Positions 6,744 through 9,355 of a stretch of 9,355 bases of DNA are shown here, in pieces (positions within the stretch are counted from its first letter, which is position 1; the number at the start of each line of letters is the position of its first letter). The stretch is from Actinomycetes bacterium (GTDB taxonomy: Bacteria > Actinomycetota > Actinomycetes > Propionibacteriales > Nocardioidaceae), in contig JAEZEJ010000041.1 in assembly GCA_023417775.1 (NCBI GenBank), positions 1-9,355 of the forward strand. Reading direction: 5' to 3'. The position numbers and the translations under genes were made by a program. Under the pieces are notes generated by a model, which was not told where the DNA came from, made no database searches, and saw only the letters and a list, made by a program, of their open reading frames with translations.

Positions 6744-8165
6744 ATGACGAGCGACGCACTGGACCACTACTCGACCGCGCGAGAGATGCGCGATGCGGTG
6801 CGAGCCAAGCAGATCTCCGCCCGCGAGCTGCTCGAGCTGCACCTGGACCGGATCGCGGCGACCAATGACACCGTCAACGCCATCGTGAGCCTGGATCCTG
6901 AGCGAGCCCGCGAGGAGGCGGCCGCCGCCGACGAGCAGCTCGCCCGCGGCGAGGAGGTCGGTGCCCTCCACGGGCTGCCCTTCGCCTTCAAGGACACCCA
7001 CGCCGTGGCCGGCTGGCGCAGCACGTCCGGCTCGGTCCTGCGCGCCGATCACGTGCCCGAGCGCGACGAGCTCGTCGTGGAGCGCGTGCGGAAGGCCGGC
7101 GCCGTGACGGTCGGCAAGACCAATGTGCCCGAGTGGGCAGCCGGTTCGCACACCTTCAATCCGATCTTCGGCACCACGGTCAATCCCTACGACCCGACTC
7201 GCTCGGCCGGCGGCTCCAGCGGCGGTTCGGCCGCGGCCCTCGCCAGTGGCATGGTGCCGCTGGCCGATGGTAGCGATATGGGCGGGTCGCTGCGCAATCC
7301 GGCCTCGTTCTGCAATGTCGTCGGGCTGCGTCCGTCCTTCGCGCGGGTGCCGCAGTGGCCGACCGGCAATGCCTGGGAGACCACCTCGGTGCAGGGCCCG
7401 ATGGCCCGCAATGTCGACGATCTCGCGCTGCTGCTGTCGGTGCAGGCGGGGCCCGACGGCCGCTCGCCGGTCGGCCAGGAGACCCCCGGCTCGGCCTTCG
7501 AGAAGGTCGAGCGGATCGGTCTCGCCGGCCTGAAGGTCGCCGTGTCGGTCGATCTGGACGGGGCCTTCGAGGTCGATCACGAGGTCCGTGAGGTCGTCGA
7601 GGCGCAGGCTCGTGCCCTGTCCGATGCCGGAGCCCAGGTCATCGAGCGCGCCCCCTCGCTCAGCGAGGCCGAGGACATCTTCCGCACGCTGCGTGCCTGG
7701 CACTTCCAAGCCAGCTATGGCGAGATGCTCGCGGAGCATCCGGACAGCTTCAAGGCCTCGCTGGCCGACAACATCCGGGTCGGTGCGGATCTGACGGGTG
7801 CCGATGTCGCGCGGGCCTACCGTCAGCGCACCGAGCTGTCGCTGCGGATGCGCGAGTTCTTCACCGAGGTCGATGTCCTGCTGATGCCGGTCAGCCAGGT
7901 GCCGCCGTTCAGCGCCGATCAGGAGTACCCCTCCGAGATCAACGGACAGGCGCAGAAGACCTACCTGGACTGGATGCGGTCGGCGTACTTCATCACGGTC
8001 ACCGGGTGCCCGGGGCTGTCGATCCCGGCGGGCTTCACCCGCGACGGCTGGCCCGTCGGCGTCCAGCTCGTCACCGCACCCAATACCGAGCGGCGGCTGC
8101 TGGAGATCGGTCGCGCGGTCGAGGAGATGACGGGCGCCTCGTCCCGTCGTCCGTCGCTCGGCTGA
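6744..8165 (+). CDS. Amidase-signature family hydrolase
   Basis: This 473-residue enzyme belongs to the amidase signature family, which hydrolyses amide or related C-N bonds. The full catalytic triad is present: K83 in PFAFKDTHAV, the cis-serine S158 in AGGSSGGSAAA, and the nucleophile S182 in DGSDMGGSLRNPA. The S158-S182 spacing of 24 equals that of the family's known serine pair (217/241 in fatty acid amide hydrolase). The C-terminal YFITVTGCPGLSIPAGF and GWPVGVQLV are also typical. ATG 6744 has GAAGGAG at 6732-6738; an in-frame ATG at 6726 lacks such a site, and the frame upstream reads into the hairpin region. No signal peptide is seen, so it is probably cytoplasmic. It lies 184 bases after the CoxG-like gene. 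In this setting it may open or deaminate a product of the hydroxylase pathway, for example a ureido acid. The family includes many substrates, so this is a guess. Confidence 0.92.
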   Translation: MTSDALDHYSTAREMRDAVRAKQISARELLELHLDRIAATNDTVNAIVSLDPERAREEAAAADEQLARGEEVGALHGLPFAFKDTHAVAGWRSTSGSVLRADHVPERDELVVERVRKAGAVTVGKTNVPEWAAGSHTFNPIFGTTVNPYDPTRSAGGSSGGSAAALASGMVPLADGSDMGGSLRNPASFCNVVGLRPSFARVPQWPTGNAWETTSVQGPMARNVDDLALLLSVQAGPDGRSPVGQETPGSAFEKVERIGLAGLKVAVSVDLDGAFEVDHEVREVVEAQARALSDAGAQVIERAPSLSEAEDIFRTLRAWHFQASYGEMLAEHPDSFKASLADNIRVGADLTGADVARAYRQRTELSLRMREFFTEVDVLLMPVSQVPPFSADQEYPSEINGQAQKTYLDWMRSAYFITVTGCPGLSIPAGFTRDGWPVGVQLVTAPNTERRLLEIGRAVEEMTGASSRRPSLG

Positions 8166-8171
8166 CCTTCG

Positions 8172-8205
8172 CCACTCACCCCTCGGGTGGCTGAGGGGTG
8201 AGTGG
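8172..8205 (+). terminator. Perfect 13-bp hairpin after the amidase gene, probable terminator
   Basis: CCACTCACCCCTC at 8172-8184 is exactly complementary to GAGGGGTGAGTGG at 8193-8205, with an 8-base loop. It starts 7 bases after the amidase stop. No T-run follows. It probably ends the amidase transcript and so separates the ene-reductase gene. Its right arm overlaps in-frame alternative starts of that gene. Confidence 0.7.
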
Positions 8206-8240
8206 GAATGCGCGGTGGGTGCCGGCGGTTGACCCTCGAT

Positions 8241-9323
8241 ATGAGCGCTGCCCTGTTCGAGCCCCTCACCGTCCGTTCCCTCACCGCCCGCAACCGGATC
8301 TGGCTCGCGCCGATGTGCCAGTACTCGTGCTTCGCGCGCGACGGCGTCCCGACCGACTGGCACCTGGTCCACCTGGGCTCCCATGCGATCGGCGGCTTCG
8401 GTCTGCTCATCAGCGAGGCGACCGCCGTGGTCCCGGAGGGTCGCATCAGTCCCGAGGACACCGGTCTGTGGAATGACGAGCAGACCCGCGCGTGGAGCCG
8501 GGTCGTCGACTTCGTGCATCAGCAGGGGGCGGCGATCGGCGTCCAGCTCGCGCACGCGGGGCGGAAGGCCTCGACCTATGCCCCGTTCGCGGACGACAGC
8601 GGGTCCGTCCCGGCGGAGTCCGGCGGATGGGAGACGGTCGCGCCGTCCGCCGCCGGCTACCCGGGCCTCGCGACACCGCGGGCGCTCACCCGGGACGAGG
8701 TCGCGGCGATCCCGGCTTCCTTCGCGGCCGCCGCCGCCCGTGCCGATTCGGCCGGGTTCGACCTGATCGAGATCCACGCCGCCCACGGCTATCTCCTGCA
8801 TCAGTTCCTGTCGCCGCTGTCGAATCTGCGCGATGACGAGTACGGGGGCGACTTCGCCGGTCGTACGCGACTCGTCCGCGAGGTGGTCGCGGCGGTACGC
8901 GGCGTGTGGCCCGACGGCAAGCCGCTGGCGATCCGGTTCTCCGGCACCGACTGGCTCGACGAGGGGTGGACCTTGGAGGAGACGGCCCGGTTGTCCACCG
9001 AACTGCGCGATCTCGGCGTGGACATCGTCGATGTCTCCTCCGGTGCCCTGCTGCCCGCTGACATCCCGGTGGAGCCCGGCTATCAGGTGCCGCTCGCCCG
9101 GGAGGTCCGTCGGGTCTCCGGCTTGGCGACCGGCGCCGTCGGCCTGATCACGGAAGCTCGGCAGGCCGAGAAGATCCTCGAGGCCGGCGATGCTGATCTG
9201 GTGCTGCTGGCTCGCGCCGCGTTGAGGGACCCGGCCTGGCCGCTGCGGGCGGCCCATGAGCTCGAGGTCCCGCGCGACCAGGCGCCCTACGCTCCGCAGT
9301 ACGAGCGCGGCGCCTGGCGCTGA
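8241..9323 (+). CDS. Old yellow enzyme family NAD(P)H:flavin oxidoreductase, YqjM-like
   Basis: This 360-residue FMN protein probably reduces activated C=C bonds of enones or similar compounds. It shows the YqjM (class III) signature: APMCQYS with C26 and Y28, QLAHAGRKAS around Q102, IHAAHGYLLHQFLSPLSNLR with H179, H182 and Y184, SPLSNLRDDEYGG, then IRFSGTDW with R232, and LLARAALRDPAWPLRAA with R325. The C-terminal PQYERGAWR supplies the Arg finger (R356) that YqjM-type dimers insert into the partner's active site. The start ATG 8241 is chosen because family members begin with an LFEPLTLR-type sequence, here at residues 5-12. No clear ribosome binding site precedes it. ATG 8208 and GTG 8202 are in-frame alternatives that would add 11-13 atypical residues; GAGGGG at 8193-8198 could serve ATG 8208 but lies in a hairpin stem. 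Its place in the pathway is unclear. Confidence 0.9.
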   Translation: MSAALFEPLTVRSLTARNRIWLAPMCQYSCFARDGVPTDWHLVHLGSHAIGGFGLLISEATAVVPEGRISPEDTGLWNDEQTRAWSRVVDFVHQQGAAIGVQLAHAGRKASTYAPFADDSGSVPAESGGWETVAPSAAGYPGLATPRALTRDEVAAIPASFAAAAARADSAGFDLIEIHAAHGYLLHQFLSPLSNLRDDEYGGDFAGRTRLVREVVAAVRGVWPDGKPLAIRFSGTDWLDEGWTLEETARLSTELRDLGVDIVDVSSGALLPADIPVEPGYQVPLAREVRRVSGLATGAVGLITEARQAEKILEAGDADLVLLARAALRDPAWPLRAAHELEVPRDQAPYAPQYERGAWR

Positions 9324-9355
9324 AGAACCCGCTGAGTGTGGGGGCACCTCCGTAC

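Noticed and set aside
6495..9347. A 950-codon open frame on the minus strand across the amidase, the spacer and the ene-reductase
   Set aside because: Its translation is low-complexity and rich in Arg, Gly, Asp and His. It lies wholly opposite two genes with intact family motifs. Long antisense frames are expected in GC-rich DNA with G/C-ending codons.
9324..9355. GGGGGCACCTCC near the right edge, as a possible start of a hairpin or a dispersed repeat
   Set aside because: Only 32 bases follow the ene-reductase stop and no complementary arm is in the window, so neither reading can be supported.

Overview
The window is GC-rich DNA with dense, same-strand, overlapping genes, G/C-ending codons and strong GGAGG-type ribosome binding sites. 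This fits an actinobacterium. The families present (a PucR-type regulator, CoxS/M/L-like molybdenum hydroxylase subunits and a YqjM-like old yellow enzyme) are common there. I cannot name a genus. All eight genes run on the + strand, and I see no tRNA, rRNA, CRISPR array or mobile element.

Layout: (1) 1-480 is the C-terminal part of a PucR-family regulator, cut by the window edge. (2) 481-707 is a promoter-sized gap with a near-perfect dyad at 592-611 and a candidate -10 box at 652-657. (3) 708-6559 is a tight five-gene operon: an NCS2 nucleobase permease of the uracil type, then the FAD, 2Fe-2S and molybdopterin subunits of a xanthine dehydrogenase/CO dehydrogenase-family hydroxylase, then a CoxG-like SRPBCC protein with a C-terminal membrane segment. 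Each gene overlaps the next by exactly 4 bases. (4) 6560-6743 is a spacer that opens with a long hairpin right after the CoxG-like stop codon and holds a second, shorter hairpin. (5) 6744-8165 is an amidase-signature hydrolase with an intact Lys-Ser-Ser triad. (6) 8172-8205 is a perfect 13-bp hairpin, probably a terminator. (7) 8241-9323 is a YqjM-like flavin ene-reductase, complete at its C-terminus.

Working model (inference): the permease imports a cyclic nucleobase-like compound. The three-subunit hydroxylase, which carries a YRGAGR active-site loop and not the Cys loop of true CO dehydrogenase, hydroxylates the ring. The CoxG-like protein links the enzyme to the membrane, and the amidase cleaves a C-N bond of a downstream product. 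The PucR-family protein next door is a natural candidate regulator. The permease belongs by motif to the uracil clade (AEN...GV), not the xanthine/urate clade (AQN...G), so oxidative pyrimidine breakdown (uracil or thymine to a barbiturate, then ureidomalonate) is a specific hypothesis worth testing. No barbiturase lies in the window, and purines or other N-heterocycles remain possible. The ene-reductase follows a probable terminator and may not belong to the same pathway.
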